From contig NZ_CP094532.1 in the NCBI RefSeq assembly GCF_022811685.1, forward strand, positions 2,646,501-2,710,500: a stretch of 64,000 nt of DNA. The letters run 5' to 3'. Position 1 is the first letter of the stretch; each line of letters starts with the position of its first letter. The translations under genes and the position numbers were made by a program. This DNA is from Chryseobacterium suipulveris (GTDB lineage Bacteria; Bacteroidota; Bacteroidia; Flavobacteriales; Weeksellaceae). Under the pieces are notes generated by a model. It was not told the DNA's origin. It made no database searches and saw nothing but the letters and a program-made list of their open reading frames with translations. Below, one piece after another: positions 9,503 through 19,000 of the stretch.

Positions 9503-9602
9503 ATTTTAAGACGAAATCCGGAATACGAAACCCTTACTGATCGTCAACATACTTTCGCTAAAACACCGATTCGGAGGAAATGTGCAGTTGACTATTTTGA
9601 AT

Positions 9603-9633
9603 ACAAAAATCCGCCCTCTTTCGAGAGCGGATT
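9603..9633 (-). terminator. intrinsic terminator after rpsJ
   Basis: Stem AATCCGC (9608-9614) with GCGGATT (9627-9633), extended inward by CTC/GAG across one mismatch, with a 4-nt loop. A run of five A at 9605-9609 gives a U-tract on the minus strand. It ends the rpsL-rpsG-fusA-rpsJ transcript and separates it from the rplC operon. It may also slow plus-strand transcription of the lipoprotein gene. Confidence 0.75.
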
Positions 9634-9654
9634 CATTATAATTATTTCGCAGTT

Positions 9655-9675
9655 AGTCTTCCATCTTCGGACTTC
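9655..9675. repeat. short 7-bp tandem island downstream of rpsJ
   Basis: AGTCTTC, CATCTTC, GGACTTC: three heptads. The first two words are also present in the island at 10095-10122 on the other side of rpsJ. It lies between the rpsJ stop and its terminator. Confidence 0.65.
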
Positions 9676-9694
9676 AGAATTTTCTGCTCCATCA

Positions 9695-10000
9695 TCACAC
9701 TTTGATTTCCACGTCAACTCCTGAAGGAAGCTCCAATTTCATAAGAGCATCAACAGTTTTAGAGGAAGAGGAATAGATGTCCATCAATCTTTTGTGTGCA
9801 GAAAGCTGGAACTGTTCTCTTGCTTTTTTGTTTACGTGCGGAGATCTCAACACAGTGAAGATTCTCTTGTTCGTTGGCAAAGGAATCGGTCCGTTTACCA
9901 CAGCTCCGGTCGCTTTTACCGTTTTTACGATTTTCTCAGCAGATTTGTCCACCAAATTGCAATCGTAAGATTTTAATTTTATTCTGATTCTTTGTGACAT
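9695..10000 (-). CDS. rpsJ: 30S ribosomal protein S10
   Basis: S10 of 101 residues, also known elsewhere as NusE in antitermination. Start chosen at [13 protein letters not shown]; an upstream in-frame Met would add seven lysine-rich residues not typical of S10. The motif [20 protein letters not shown] is diagnostic. Here it is the last gene of the str-type operon and has its own terminator, instead of leading into rplC. Confidence 0.96.
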   Translation of the reverse strand: MSQRIRIKLKSYDCNLVDKSAEKIVKTVKATGAVVNGPIPLPTNKRIFTVLRSPHVNKKAREQFQLSAHKRLMDIYSSSSKTVDALMKLELPSGVDVEIKV

Positions 10001-10016
10001 TTTATTTTTTGCTTTT

Positions 10017-10044
10017 AGCAATCAGCAATCGGCTTTCGGCTTTT
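10017..10044. repeat. 7-bp tandem island upstream of rpsJ
   Basis: AGCAATC, AGCAATC, GGCTTTC, GGCTTTT. AGCAATC is the reverse complement of the GATTGCT word at 7066-7093, and GGCTTTC is a phase-shifted form of the GCTTTCG word there. It lies 16 nt before the rpsJ ATG on the minus strand. Confidence 0.8.
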
Positions 10045-10094
10045 TGTGTTGCGTTCATAAATTGTACTAATATTAATTACACGGTTATAACTAC

Positions 10095-10122
10095 CGACTT
10101 CCATCTTCAGTCTTCCCGCTTC
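10095..10122. repeat. 7-bp tandem island directly after the fusA stop
   Basis: CGACTTC, CATCTTC, AGTCTTC, CCGCTTC: four heptads sharing CTTC. On the minus strand it starts at the base right after the fusA stop codon (10123-10125). Confidence 0.8.
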
Positions 10123-12240
10123 TTATCCTTTAGCTTTAGCGACTACTTCTTCAGCTACATTGGTTGGAGCTGCTTCGTATTTTTCGAATTCCATTGAAGA
10201 TGTTGCTCTACCTGAGGAAAGCGTTCTCAATGAAGTTACGTATCCGAACATTTCAGAAAGTGGTACGAAAGCTTTGATTACTTTAGCGTTATTTCTGTCG
10301 TCCATACCGTTTACGGTTCCTCTTCTTCTGTTAAGGTCGCCCACGATATCTCCCATGTATTCTTCCGGAGTTACTACTTCCAGCTTCATGATCGGCTCCA
10401 TGATTACCGGCTTCGCTTTTTTACCTGCTTCTTTGAAACCAAGTTTCGCTGCAAGTTCGAAAGAAAGTTGGTCAGAGTCTACCGCGTGGAAAGATCCGTC
10501 TTTAAGGGTTACTTTAATTCCTTCAATTTCGAATCCTGCCAATGGACCATTCTTCATTGCCTCCTTGAATCCTTTTTCAACAGAAGGGATAAATTCTTTT
10601 GGAATGTTACCACCCTTGATTTCATTCACGAATACCAAACCAGGTTTTCCGTCATCAGTTGGACCCAATTCGAAAACGATATCCGCAAATTTACCACGTC
10701 CACCGGATTGTTTCTTGTAAACTTCTCTGTGATTGGTTGTAGCAGTAAGGTTTTCTTTGTACTCTACCTGCGGTTGACCTTGGTTTACCTCAACTTTGAA
10801 CTCTCTTCTCATACGGTCAACAATAATGTCGAGGTGAAGCTCACCCATACCGGAGATAATCGTTTGTCCTGAAGCTTCGTCGGTCTTCACCTGGAAGGTC
10901 GGATCTTCTTCAGCAAGCTTAGCAAGAGCGTTACCCATTTTATCTTGGTCTGCTTTCGTTTTTGGCTCCACCGCGATACCGATTACCGGATCCGGGAAGA
11001 TCATCGATTCCAAAACGATTGGGTTTTTCTCGTCAGACAAGGTATCACCTGTTTTAATATCTTTAAATCCTACAGCTGCACCGATATCTCCTGCCTCGAT
11101 ATACTCCACAGGATTTTGCTTATTTGCGTGCATCTGGTAGATTCTTGAGATTCTTTCCTTGTTGCCTGATCTTGTGTTAAGAACGTAAGAACCTGCATCA
11201 AGTCTTCCTGAATAAGCTCTAAAGAATGCAAGACGTCCTACGAATGGGTCAGTTGCAATTTTGAAAGCTAATGCTGCGAATGGCTCAGTAACAGAAGGTT
11301 TTCTTGTAACCGGCTCGTCAGTTTTTGGATCTGTTCCGTCGATCGCTTCTTTGTCAAGCGGTGAAGGAAGATATTTACAAACTGCATCCAGCATGAACTG
11401 AACTCCTTTATTTTTGAATGAAGATCCGCAAGTCATCGGGATGATCGACATATCGATGGTTGCTTTTCTCAACGCTTCGTTGATTTCTTCTTCAGTGATT
11501 GAATCTGGATCTTCGAAGAATTTCTCCATCAGAGTTTCATCGTAGTCAGCAACAGCTTCAACCAATTTTTCTCTGTAGGTCATTACGTCATCCTTCATAT
11601 CCTCAGGAATCGGAACTACCTGATAAGTTGCTCCCTGTCCTGCGTCGTCCCAAATGATCGCTCTGTTCTTGATGAGATCAACTACTCCTTTGAAATCTTC
11701 TTCTGAACCGATTGGCAAAACGATTGGAACAGCGTTTGAACCCAACATTTCTTTCACTTGGTTTACTACCATTAAGAAGTCGGCTCCTTGTCTGTCCATT
11801 TTGTTTACGAATCCCATTCTCGCCACTTTGTAGTTGTCTGCCAATCTCCAGTTGGTTTCGGATTGTGGCTCTACTCCGTCAACAGCAGAGAAAAGGAATA
11901 CCAATCCATCCAATACTCTTAGGGAACGGTTTACTTCTACAGTGAAGTCCACGTGTCCCGGTGTATCGATGATGTTGAAGTGGTAAGGTTTAGATTCAGG
12001 CAAAAGTTGTCCCTGAGAAGTTGGGAAATTCCAAGAACAAGTAGTTGCAGCCGAAGTAATGGTGATACCTCTTTCTGCTTCCTGCTCCATCCAGTCCATC
12101 TGTGATGCACCTTCGTGGGTTTCTCCCAATTTGTGGGTTTTACCGGTGTAAAATAAAATTCTTTCTGTAGTGGTGGTTTTACCTGCGTCGATGTGAGCGG
12201 CGATACCGATGTTTCTTGTGTATTTAAGATCTCTTGCCAT
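10123..12240 (-). CDS. fusA: elongation factor G
   Basis: EF-G of 705 residues, the GTPase that drives ribosomal translocation. The G domain shows [20 protein letters not shown] (P-loop), [12 protein letters not shown] (G3) and [10 protein letters not shown] (G4). Domains II-V follow, with [18 protein letters not shown] in domain III. Length is standard. It lies 6 nt after rpsG and about 120 nt before rpsJ. No second fusA copy is in the window. Confidence 0.98.
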   Translation of the reverse strand: MARDLKYTRNIGIAAHIDAGKTTTTERILFYTGKTHKLGETHEGASQMDWMEQEAERGITITSAATTCSWNFPTSQGQLLPESKPYHFNIIDTPGHVDFTVEVNRSLRVLDGLVFLFSAVDGVEPQSETNWRLADNYKVARMGFVNKMDRQGADFLMVVNQVKEMLGSNAVPIVLPIGSEEDFKGVVDLIKNRAIIWDDAGQGATYQVVPIPEDMKDDVMTYREKLVEAVADYDETLMEKFFEDPDSITEEEINEALRKATIDMSIIPMTCGSSFKNKGVQFMLDAVCKYLPSPLDKEAIDGTDPKTDEPVTRKPSVTEPFAALAFKIATDPFVGRLAFFRAYSGRLDAGSYVLNTRSGNKERISRIYQMHANKQNPVEYIEAGDIGAAVGFKDIKTGDTLSDEKNPIVLESMIFPDPVIGIAVEPKTKADQDKMGNALAKLAEEDPTFQVKTDEASGQTIISGMGELHLDIIVDRMRREFKVEVNQGQPQVEYKENLTATTNHREVYKKQSGGRGKFADIVFELGPTDDGKPGLVFVNEIKGGNIPKEFIPSVEKGFKEAMKNGPLAGFEIEGIKVTLKDGSFHAVDSDQLSFELAAKLGFKEAGKKAKPVIMEPIMKLEVVTPEEYMGDIVGDLNRRRGTVNGMDDRNNAKVIKAFVPLSEMFGYVTSLRTLSSGRATSSMEFEKYEAAPTNVAEEVVAKAKG

Positions 12241-12246
12241 TTCAGA

Positions 12247-12723
12247 TTAGAATTTAAAGTGTGAAAATGCTTTGTTTGCTTCAGCCATTCTGTGAGTGTC
12301 TGTTTTCTTTTTGTACGCAGCACCTTCTTCTTTTGCAGCTGCAATAACTTCAGAAGCTAATTTCTGAGCCATTGACTTGTCATTTCTTGCTTTTGAATAT
12401 TTGATGAGCCATTTCATTGCCATAGAAATTTTTCTGTCGGCACGGATTGGCATTGGAATCTGGAAGTTTGCACCACCGATTCTTCTTGAACGTACTTCCA
12501 CGTGCGGCATTACGTTGGTCAAAGCATCTTTCCAGATTTCAAGTGAAGATTTTTCGTTTTCACCTTTTTTAGCTTCCACGATGTCTAAAGCATCATAGAA
12601 GATTTTGAATGCGATTGACTTCTTACCGTCAAGCATCAAATTGTTTACAAATCTTGTTACCAGCTGATCATTAAATTTCGGATCCGGTAACAACGGTCTT
12701 TTTTTCGCTTTTGTCTTTCTCAT
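12247..12723 (-). CDS. rpsG: 30S ribosomal protein S7
   Basis: S7 of 158 residues, the primary binder of the 16S 3' major domain. It starts [20 protein letters not shown] and has [20 protein letters not shown] and [15 protein letters not shown] at the end. It lies between rpsL (25 nt) and fusA (6 nt) in the canonical str order. Confidence 0.97.
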   Translation of the reverse strand: MRKTKAKKRPLLPDPKFNDQLVTRFVNNLMLDGKKSIAFKIFYDALDIVEAKKGENEKSSLEIWKDALTNVMPHVEVRSRRIGGANFQIPMPIRADRKISMAMKWLIKYSKARNDKSMAQKLASEVIAAAKEEGAAYKKKTDTHRMAEANKAFSHFKF

Positions 12724-12748
12724 TGTTTCGTTTCTTAATAATTAATGA

Positions 12749-13162
12749 TTACTTTTTCTTACCTTTTGCAGGTGCTGCAGCGGCTTGACCTGGTTTTGGT
12801 CTTTTTGCTCCGTACTTAGATCTTCTCTGAGTTCTTCCGTTAACTCCTGCGGTATCCAAAGCTCCACGAACAATGTGATAACGTACTCCCGGTAGGTCTT
12901 TCACCCTTCCGCCTCTCACCAATACTATCGAGTGCTCCTGAAGATTGTGTCCTTCGCCCGGGATATAAGCGTTGACTTCTTTACCATTAGAAAGTCTTAC
13001 CCTAGCGACTTTTCTTAGTGCAGAGTTAGGTTTCTTAGGCGTAGTAGTATATACTCTCGTACATACACCTCGTCTTTGCGGACATGATTCAAGGGCAGCC
13101 GATTTGCTCTTCTTGGCAAGTGTGGCTCTTCCTTTTCTAACTAATTGTTGAATAGTAGGCAT
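12749..13162 (-). CDS. rpsL: 30S ribosomal protein S12
   Basis: S12 of 137 residues, in the decoding centre. The loops where streptomycin resistance arises are wild type ([16 protein letters not shown] and [13 protein letters not shown]). After the conserved core the protein carries an Ala/Pro/Lys-rich extension of about 15 residues ([14 protein letters not shown]). It is first in its operon, with a promoter starting 24 nt upstream. Confidence 0.97.
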   Translation of the reverse strand: MPTIQQLVRKGRATLAKKSKSAALESCPQRRGVCTRVYTTTPKKPNSALRKVARVRLSNGKEVNAYIPGEGHNLQEHSIVLVRGGRVKDLPGVRYHIVRGALDTAGVNGRTQRRSKYGAKRPKPGQAAAAPAKGKKK

Positions 13163-13186
13163 TTAATTGCTTTTTATTTTAGGGTG

Positions 13187-13216
13187 CAAAAGTATGAATA
13201 TTTTATGAAATGGCAA
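13187..13216 (-). promoter_or_regulatory. promoter of the rpsL-rpsG-fusA-rpsJ operon
   Basis: Minus strand TTG (13214-13216), exactly 19 nt, TACTTTTG (13187-13194), then CACCC. This is the same layout and the same CAC start region as the rplC promoter. The predicted leader is only about 20 nt. Confidence 0.8.
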
Positions 13217-13309
13217 AGTTTCATTTCATAAATAATTAAAAATATTGATTTACATAACCATGTACCCAAAATATTTCTTTTTAATTTGACTAAAAAACAA
13301 CTTGATTTT

Positions 13310-14056
13310 TCAAAATCTTGGGATTTTTTTGAATGCCTTTAGAAAAGTGTCTGTTTTTTCTATTGAAATGGGTATTTCTACATCATTTTTTAGAACTATA
13401 GTTCCTCCATTTACTCTACTAAATTTTAGCGTATGTAATATATTAATTATATATGATTTATGACATCTGAAAAATTGAGAATAAGAAGATAGGGTTTCTT
13501 CGAAGTTTTTCAAAATTCTACTTGTAGTATATTTTTTTCCATTGGTTAAGTGTATGTCTGTATAGTTACTATCCGCTTTTAGGTAAAGGATTTCATTTAC
13601 TTCAATCATTATTAAGTTATTACCATCAGGAATGGCTATCCTTTCTGTATGAGCTATGCTTAACTTAGCTACTTGTAATTTATGAAAAGTGGTGAGCTGT
13701 TTCTGTTTATACCGTTCCATTGTTTCTTTTAGTTCTTCTGGGTCAATTGGTTTTAGCAGATAATCCAAGGCTGATGTTTTAAAGGCCTGAATAGCATATT
13801 GGTTATATGCTGTTGTAAAGATGATGTTAAATTGGATTTCATCTTTACCAAAAAAATTCACAATTTCTAATCCGTTATATTTTGGCATTTCTATATCAAG
13901 GAAAACCATCTCCGGTTGAAATTTTCTTATTGCCAAAACTCCTGATGGCAAATCATCACAGATAGCTACCACTTCTATTTCTGGTGCCACTTGATTGATG
14001 ACTCCTTTTAAATAAATTTGTGCTCTTTTTTCATCTTCTATTATTATTGCCTTCAT
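13310..14056 (-). CDS. LytTR-family response regulator
   Basis: Protein of 248 residues with an N-terminal receiver domain (acidic pocket IIIEDEK; phospho-acceptor Asp54 in VFLDIEMP; TTAYNQYAIQAF; Lys in YLLKPID). A C-terminal LytTR DNA-binding domain spans about residues 148-245 (ADSNYTDIHL, FRCHKSYIINI). It lies 5 nt after the sensor kinase gene, so the two form a two-component pair. The target promoter is unknown; the divergent LamG gene across the kinase is one candidate. Base composition is noticeably AT-rich. Confidence 0.9.
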   Translation of the reverse strand: MKAIIIEDEKRAQIYLKGVINQVAPEIEVVAICDDLPSGVLAIRKFQPEMVFLDIEMPKYNGLEIVNFFGKDEIQFNIIFTTAYNQYAIQAFKTSALDYLLKPIDPEELKETMERYKQKQLTTFHKLQVAKLSIAHTERIAIPDGNNLIMIEVNEILYLKADSNYTDIHLTNGKKYTTSRILKNFEETLSSYSQFFRCHKSYIINILHTLKFSRVNGGTIVLKNDVEIPISIEKTDTFLKAFKKIPRF

Positions 14057-14061
14057 TATAT

Positions 14062-16875
14062 TTATATTTTCATTTTTATAGTTACTAGAGTTCCGTTGCT
14101 TTCTTCATTCTCATCATATAGATCTGTATAATCTATTGTGATATTATATTGATCTTTATTCAGTAACATTATACGGTCTAAATTAGCTTTAGTTGCAAAA
14201 GATTTAGGTTTAGAGGTATTGAGTTTATTTAATTCTTCTGATTTAACTCTACCTATTCCGTTATCTTTTATTGTGGTGATTAATTGACGAGTTCTATCAA
14301 CACGAAATTCTATTGAGAGATTTTTTTCTCCGTTACTATGAGCAAGTCCGTGTAAAATGGCATTTTCTACATAAGGCTGAAAAAGCATCGTTGGGATTCT
14401 TACATCATTCAAAAGAATGTCTTGCTCATAGTAAATTTTAAAGTTAAAATCTTCAAACCTCATTTTTTGTAATTCTAAATAAAGTTTCAGAGTATCTATT
14501 TCATCTTGTAAGGTAACCGTATCTGTGTCTGATAGCTCTAAAATTTTTCTTGTTAATTTAGAAAATTTAGACAAATAGGCTGATGCAACTTGGGTGTCAT
14601 TAGTAAATATATAGGATTGGATATTATTGATGGCATTGAAAAAGAAATGAGGATTCATCTGGGATTTGATGAGTTGTAATTTTGATTCTTTTAAATTTTT
14701 TTCTAAAGTTATTTGCGCTATTTTCTCTGCATTTTTCCTTTTTAATTGTATAATTTTCCAGCGATACAGCAAGAAGCTCATGAGTAAAAAACTACATATG
14801 ATTAGAGTGATAAACCAAGCACGCTTCCATAAAGGCGGTAAAATTTCAAATGTAATGGGCTTTATAGTGAATTTAATTTCTGACGTGTTTTTGTTCATTA
14901 ACCCCAGCTGAATAGAATATTCTCCAGGCGCTAACGCTACGAGTTTTATATTTTTAGAATTATTGTTTAAATTTTTCAATACGCCATTAACTTTATAAAC
15001 AATTTGATAATCATCATCAAAATCAAAATTTAATACATTAAAATTTATTTGGACATCATTTTCTGAATATTTAAGTTTTTTTTCTAAAGAAACTAACATA
15101 CCATTAACTGCAATGTTTTCAATAATTATTTGGGGAGTTTGAAATGATGTAAATGAGGTCTTTCTATTGTTAATTTTTATAATTTTATCTTCTGTTATAG
15201 CGTAGTAACTGCCTTTAAAATAGTTAATCCCTTTTATTCTTAAAAATTTTCCTAGAGAAAAAAGTTTATTAAACTGATAAGATTGAAGTTTAAAAACAGT
15301 GTTTTTATCTATCAATAAAACCTGATTTTCGTCCTTTAACATTAGATTAAAAAGACGATTAGTTTTAATTTTTTTGATAGCCAATCCTTTAATTTCAAAT
15401 AGCTCTCCATGGTTGCTCAGTGCAATTATCCTATCGTTTTCTATAATTAAATTTTTAATATGCAGTATTTTACCATTAGAAAACAAAGAAGACACTTTAT
15501 TTTCTTTAAGTTCTAGTAACCCATTATTACTTGCAACTAAAACCCTATCATGTAGAGCATCATAAACAATAGATTTTCCTCTTATATTTGTAAGTAAATT
15601 ATTTTCCCAAGTTAATTTTGGACGAGTAGAAATGGTATTAACAAAACCAGTTCCTGATACTAAAAAACGATTTTCAGAAAAAGGAAAAAGATGTTTTACC
15701 GCACTATTATAATGTACAATTCGCTTGCTTTTTTTGTGTTGTATATAAAAGCCATTTGCTGAGAAAAAATTATAATCTACATCAGCATTAAAATTAAGGT
15801 AATAAACAGGATAAGCATCTTTACTTTGCCAATAGTTTTGATACTGTAGTTTTTCATTTAAGGTATAAATTTTACCAGAGCTCCCTCCCACATAGATTCT
15901 CTCACCATCATCTGTAATACTAGTGAACTTTTCACTAGGGATTTGCAATTCTAAAGTCTGAAAATTTTTAATAATATATACTCCATTTTTAAGCGATGAG
16001 AACCAAAAAACATTGTTCTTATCTTTAAAAACTTTAGAAATATCCTCTTTGGGAAGATTTTTAGTGAACGATAATTCTTTACCATTCATTGAGAAGACTC
16101 TTACTCCTTCCTTGGTACATAACCAAACCTCCTGATTGATAATTTCAAAATTTTGAACCTGTTTATCAATAGAAAAAGTAGCTAAGTGCGTAAATTTTTC
16201 TTTATCAAAACTAAGAAGTTTACACTTAAAATATTTGTCTTGAGTGAAAAAATAAATTTGGTTGCCGCGTTTGTAAGAAAGAACTTTTATACTCCGCTTT
16301 ATTTCTTTGTTTTCAATAATCTTAGTTTTCCATTTCTTTAGGGATATGGTTTGTGTAGTTTCATTTCCTAAGATAATTTCATCATCTAAAACATCTAAAA
16401 AACTGGTTTGGAATTTTTTAATTTTTATATTTTTAATTTTTTTAAGAGAGTACAAATCTCTTATTTCAATACCTTGCCAATGAGCTTTTATTAAATATTG
16501 ATTAGTAATTACAAAATTAACAAAGCCAATATTATTGGTCTGCGAAAAAGTTTCTAGCTCATCTTTACTGTTCACATAATAAAGATACCCATCAAAAGTT
16601 TGATACCAAACTCTACCTAAAACATCTTCTTTTATGTTAGATCCAGATTTAGAATGCAAGTCTGAATGAGAATAAGTTTTAAAATCTACACCATTATACT
16701 TTATTAGCCCTTCTTCTGTAGCCAGCCATATAAAGCGTTTTGAATCTTGAAATATATCAAAAACAGTAGAGCTTGGCAATCCAGACTCTGTATTTAATTG
16801 ATCATAGAAAATATTCTGAGCATTTATAAAAGTTGCCCAGAAAACCAAAAAAAGGTATGATAAAAAGAATTTCAT
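14062..16875 (-). CDS. propeller-type sensor histidine kinase (LytS/YesM class)
   Basis: Protein of 937 residues. A signal peptide (MKFFLSYLFLVFWATFINAQ) is followed by a long periplasmic region with two-component-propeller repeats (DSKRFIWLATEEGLIKYNG) and a Y_Y_Y-like beta-sandwich before the single membrane helix at about 690-712. The cytoplasmic part has a His_kinase domain with MNPHFFFNAINN (phospho-acceptor His743) and an ATPase domain with PYVENAILHG and DNGIG. It is paired with the LytTR regulator downstream. The ligand cannot be deduced. The gene is AT-rich relative to its neighbours. Confidence 0.9.
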   Translation of the reverse strand: MKFFLSYLFLVFWATFINAQNIFYDQLNTESGLPSSTVFDIFQDSKRFIWLATEEGLIKYNGVDFKTYSHSDLHSKSGSNIKEDVLGRVWYQTFDGYLYYVNSKDELETFSQTNNIGFVNFVITNQYLIKAHWQGIEIRDLYSLKKIKNIKIKKFQTSFLDVLDDEIILGNETTQTISLKKWKTKIIENKEIKRSIKVLSYKRGNQIYFFTQDKYFKCKLLSFDKEKFTHLATFSIDKQVQNFEIINQEVWLCTKEGVRVFSMNGKELSFTKNLPKEDISKVFKDKNNVFWFSSLKNGVYIIKNFQTLELQIPSEKFTSITDDGERIYVGGSSGKIYTLNEKLQYQNYWQSKDAYPVYYLNFNADVDYNFFSANGFYIQHKKSKRIVHYNSAVKHLFPFSENRFLVSGTGFVNTISTRPKLTWENNLLTNIRGKSIVYDALHDRVLVASNNGLLELKENKVSSLFSNGKILHIKNLIIENDRIIALSNHGELFEIKGLAIKKIKTNRLFNLMLKDENQVLLIDKNTVFKLQSYQFNKLFSLGKFLRIKGINYFKGSYYAITEDKIIKINNRKTSFTSFQTPQIIIENIAVNGMLVSLEKKLKYSENDVQINFNVLNFDFDDDYQIVYKVNGVLKNLNNNSKNIKLVALAPGEYSIQLGLMNKNTSEIKFTIKPITFEILPPLWKRAWFITLIICSFLLMSFLLYRWKIIQLKRKNAEKIAQITLEKNLKESKLQLIKSQMNPHFFFNAINNIQSYIFTNDTQVASAYLSKFSKLTRKILELSDTDTVTLQDEIDTLKLYLELQKMRFEDFNFKIYYEQDILLNDVRIPTMLFQPYVENAILHGLAHSNGEKNLSIEFRVDRTRQLITTIKDNGIGRVKSEELNKLNTSKPKSFATKANLDRIMLLNKDQYNITIDYTDLYDENEESNGTLVTIKMKI

Positions 16876-17008
16876 TTTTCTAATTACAAATTAATAAATA
16901 TTACTCCATGCAAAAAACTATTTCACTCACCGAAAACAAGGTTTCATTTAAAACGGGTGTTAAATTGAAATTTATAAAAGTCATATTTGTACAGCTAATA
17001 TTAAAATT

Positions 17009-18661
17009 ATGAAAAAATACTTCTACATTTTATTGATTATGATTGGCTTTTTAACAAAAGCGCAAAATCCTATTTATCATTTTAAGTTTGATAATTCATT
17101 AACAGAAACCAACAACCCTGCTCATTCATTTACGATGTATACTAATGGAGTACCTGATTCTCCTTATTATTATTCTGATCGTTTCGGAGAAGCATCTGGA
17201 TCATTAGTTCGCATTCCTAACACTACCAATTTTTTTGTTTCATCTGTACTCCCTAATTTACCTGTTGGTAATGCAGCAAGAACTATTTCTTTTTGGGTAA
17301 GAATTACAGACATAACACAGTATGACATTCAGTATTTTGTAGGATATGGCTCCAATTCTGTTGGAGAATCTTTTGGATTTAGCCACGGTCCAAACAATAC
17401 TGTTAGGAATTATTATTGGGGAACTGAAACCAACAAAGTACAATATTTTAAATTTGGAACATGGTACTACATTGCTGCTACTTATAACCCTTCTAATTCA
17501 ATTGCAAAAGGAAATCTTTTTATCAATGGGCAGTTAGTAGGAACATCTAATGAAACAATTAACACTAATAATACAGAAAAAAAATTATATATAGGTAAGA
17601 CAGGAGCTTCTGGTCTGTCTTCTGACAAAGGTTTTCAGATTGATGATTTAAAAATATATGATTCAGTCTTAACAGAACAACAGATTTTTGATGAATACCA
17701 AGGAGCGGTTACCAACTCTTACCCTACCACCAATTTACTCGCTTATTTTAATTTTGAAAATAATTTAACCAGTCATAACGGAAACTACAAATTTCAAGAA
17801 ACCAATAATAACAATATCCCTTTTGTAAATACGATTAACGGAAAAGGTATTTCTTTTCAACAATATTTTTCATTAATGAATAAAAACGGAATACCAGGAA
17901 GCGGTAACATTTCTAACGATCTAGGAAACGAAGAATTTACCATTGCATTTTGGTACTATACTGATGGCATAACTGCTACAATACCTTATCCTACAGTCTT
18001 TGAGATGAATGAAACACTGTATTTCAGACATCAAGTAAACCCTACAGCAATTTATGATGCATGGGGCTGGCTTGGCATGAATAATATTTGGAGTGAAAAG
18101 AATATAGGTTTTGGCACAGGTGGTTGGCATCATATTGCAATTGTACATAAAACTTCTGCCAACATAGGAATGCGCATGTACTTTGATGGAATAGATTATG
18201 GAATGAATACTAGTGGTTACAATGCTGTAGCATTAGTTAACAATCTAAAAACCGTTTATTTAGGTGGCGGTACTACTGGTGGCACTTTATCTCCTGTAAA
18301 AAGATTTAATGGCAAAATTGATGAGTTATTTTTCTATAATCGCGCATTATCATCTCAAGAAATATCACAAATAAAAAATTATAGAACTTCAAATTCACTT
18401 TCTGTAAAAGATATAGAAAAAGGAAATAATAAATTTACAATCTTTCCGAATCCAACTTCAGATTATATTCAAATTAAAGGTGAAATTTCAAATAATACTT
18501 GGATAAAAATATATGACAATACCGGCAAAATTGTTCTATATAAAACAACATTATCTGAAGAAAAAAAAGTAGCGGTAAATCATCTACCAAAAGGAGTATA
18601 CACAATTGTAATTGCAACAAAAGAGGGTAATATAGAATCACATAAATTTATCAAAAAATAA
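17009..18661 (+). CDS. LamG-domain surface protein with T9SS sorting signal
   Basis: Protein of 550 residues. A signal peptide (MKKYFYILLIMIGFLTKAQ) precedes two concanavalin/LamG-like domains (about 30-230 and 240-455; both contain WYYIAATY/WHHIAIVH and FNGKIDELFFYNRALSSQEI-type ends). A C-terminal type-A sorting domain (FPNPTSDYIQIKGE ... HKFIKK) directs T9SS export and anchoring. It is likely a secreted or cell-surface carbohydrate-binding protein. It is transcribed divergently from the sensor kinase, which may regulate it. A degenerate -7 box (CATATTTG, 16982-16989) lies 20 nt upstream. Confidence 0.85.
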   Translation: MKKYFYILLIMIGFLTKAQNPIYHFKFDNSLTETNNPAHSFTMYTNGVPDSPYYYSDRFGEASGSLVRIPNTTNFFVSSVLPNLPVGNAARTISFWVRITDITQYDIQYFVGYGSNSVGESFGFSHGPNNTVRNYYWGTETNKVQYFKFGTWYYIAATYNPSNSIAKGNLFINGQLVGTSNETINTNNTEKKLYIGKTGASGLSSDKGFQIDDLKIYDSVLTEQQIFDEYQGAVTNSYPTTNLLAYFNFENNLTSHNGNYKFQETNNNNIPFVNTINGKGISFQQYFSLMNKNGIPGSGNISNDLGNEEFTIAFWYYTDGITATIPYPTVFEMNETLYFRHQVNPTAIYDAWGWLGMNNIWSEKNIGFGTGGWHHIAIVHKTSANIGMRMYFDGIDYGMNTSGYNAVALVNNLKTVYLGGGTTGGTLSPVKRFNGKIDELFFYNRALSSQEISQIKNYRTSNSLSVKDIEKGNNKFTIFPNPTSDYIQIKGEISNNTWIKIYDNTGKIVLYKTTLSEEKKVAVNHLPKGVYTIVIATKEGNIESHKFIKK

Positions 18662-18731
18662 AAATGATGAGAAAGCTTATTCACCTAATTATTAAAAAAC
18701 TTTTTATTGACCCCAATATTAATTAAATAAT

Positions 18732-18768
18732 TAGCCACAAGATGATAAATTTTCTTGTGGCTATTTTT
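18732..18768 (+). terminator. intrinsic terminator after the LamG gene
   Basis: An 11-bp perfect stem TAGCCACAAGA (18732-18742) / TCTTGTGGCTA (18753-18763), 10-nt loop, then TTTTT. Six bases further begins the IS remnant. Confidence 0.85.
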
Positions 18769-18773
18769 AATTA

Positions 18774-18970
18774 GAGCCTGTTTAAATTTTATTCAACAAA
18801 AGTTTTATAGCGGATAATTTGACCATATTTTCAGAATTTTCCATGAGCAGCTCATAATTTCTGCACAATCTTCTGTCATTATCAAACCACGAGAAAGTTC
18901 GTTCAATAATCCATCTTTTTGAGATGGGTTTGAATTCCGTCTTATTTTCAACCCACCAACACAAAGAATT
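18774..18970 (-). mobile_element. truncated IS5-family-like element, 3' end only
   Basis: The visible end is GAGCCTGTTTAAATTTTATT from 18774, which is a terminal inverted repeat because the same sequence (GAGCATGTTTAAATTTTATT) bounds the 158-bp elements at 36092 and 44731. The transposase stop codon lies inside this end. Homology stops near 18970, so about 200 bp remains. No second end or target duplication is visible. Confidence 0.75.
18782..18964 (-). pseudogene. IS5-like transposase C-terminal fragment
   Basis: About 60 residues remain of a DDE transposase. RWIIERTFSWFDNDRRLCRN is the C-terminal catalytic-Glu region (R-x-x-E-R-T-F-x-W) of the IS5/IS427 group, followed by MENSENMVKLSAIKLLLNKI. 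The N-terminal and central parts with the two catalytic Asp residues are missing, so it cannot be active by itself. It could have carried in the AT-rich genes to its left. Confidence 0.8.
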
Positions 18971-19000
18971 AATTTTGAAGAAATTAATAGAAATATGCTT

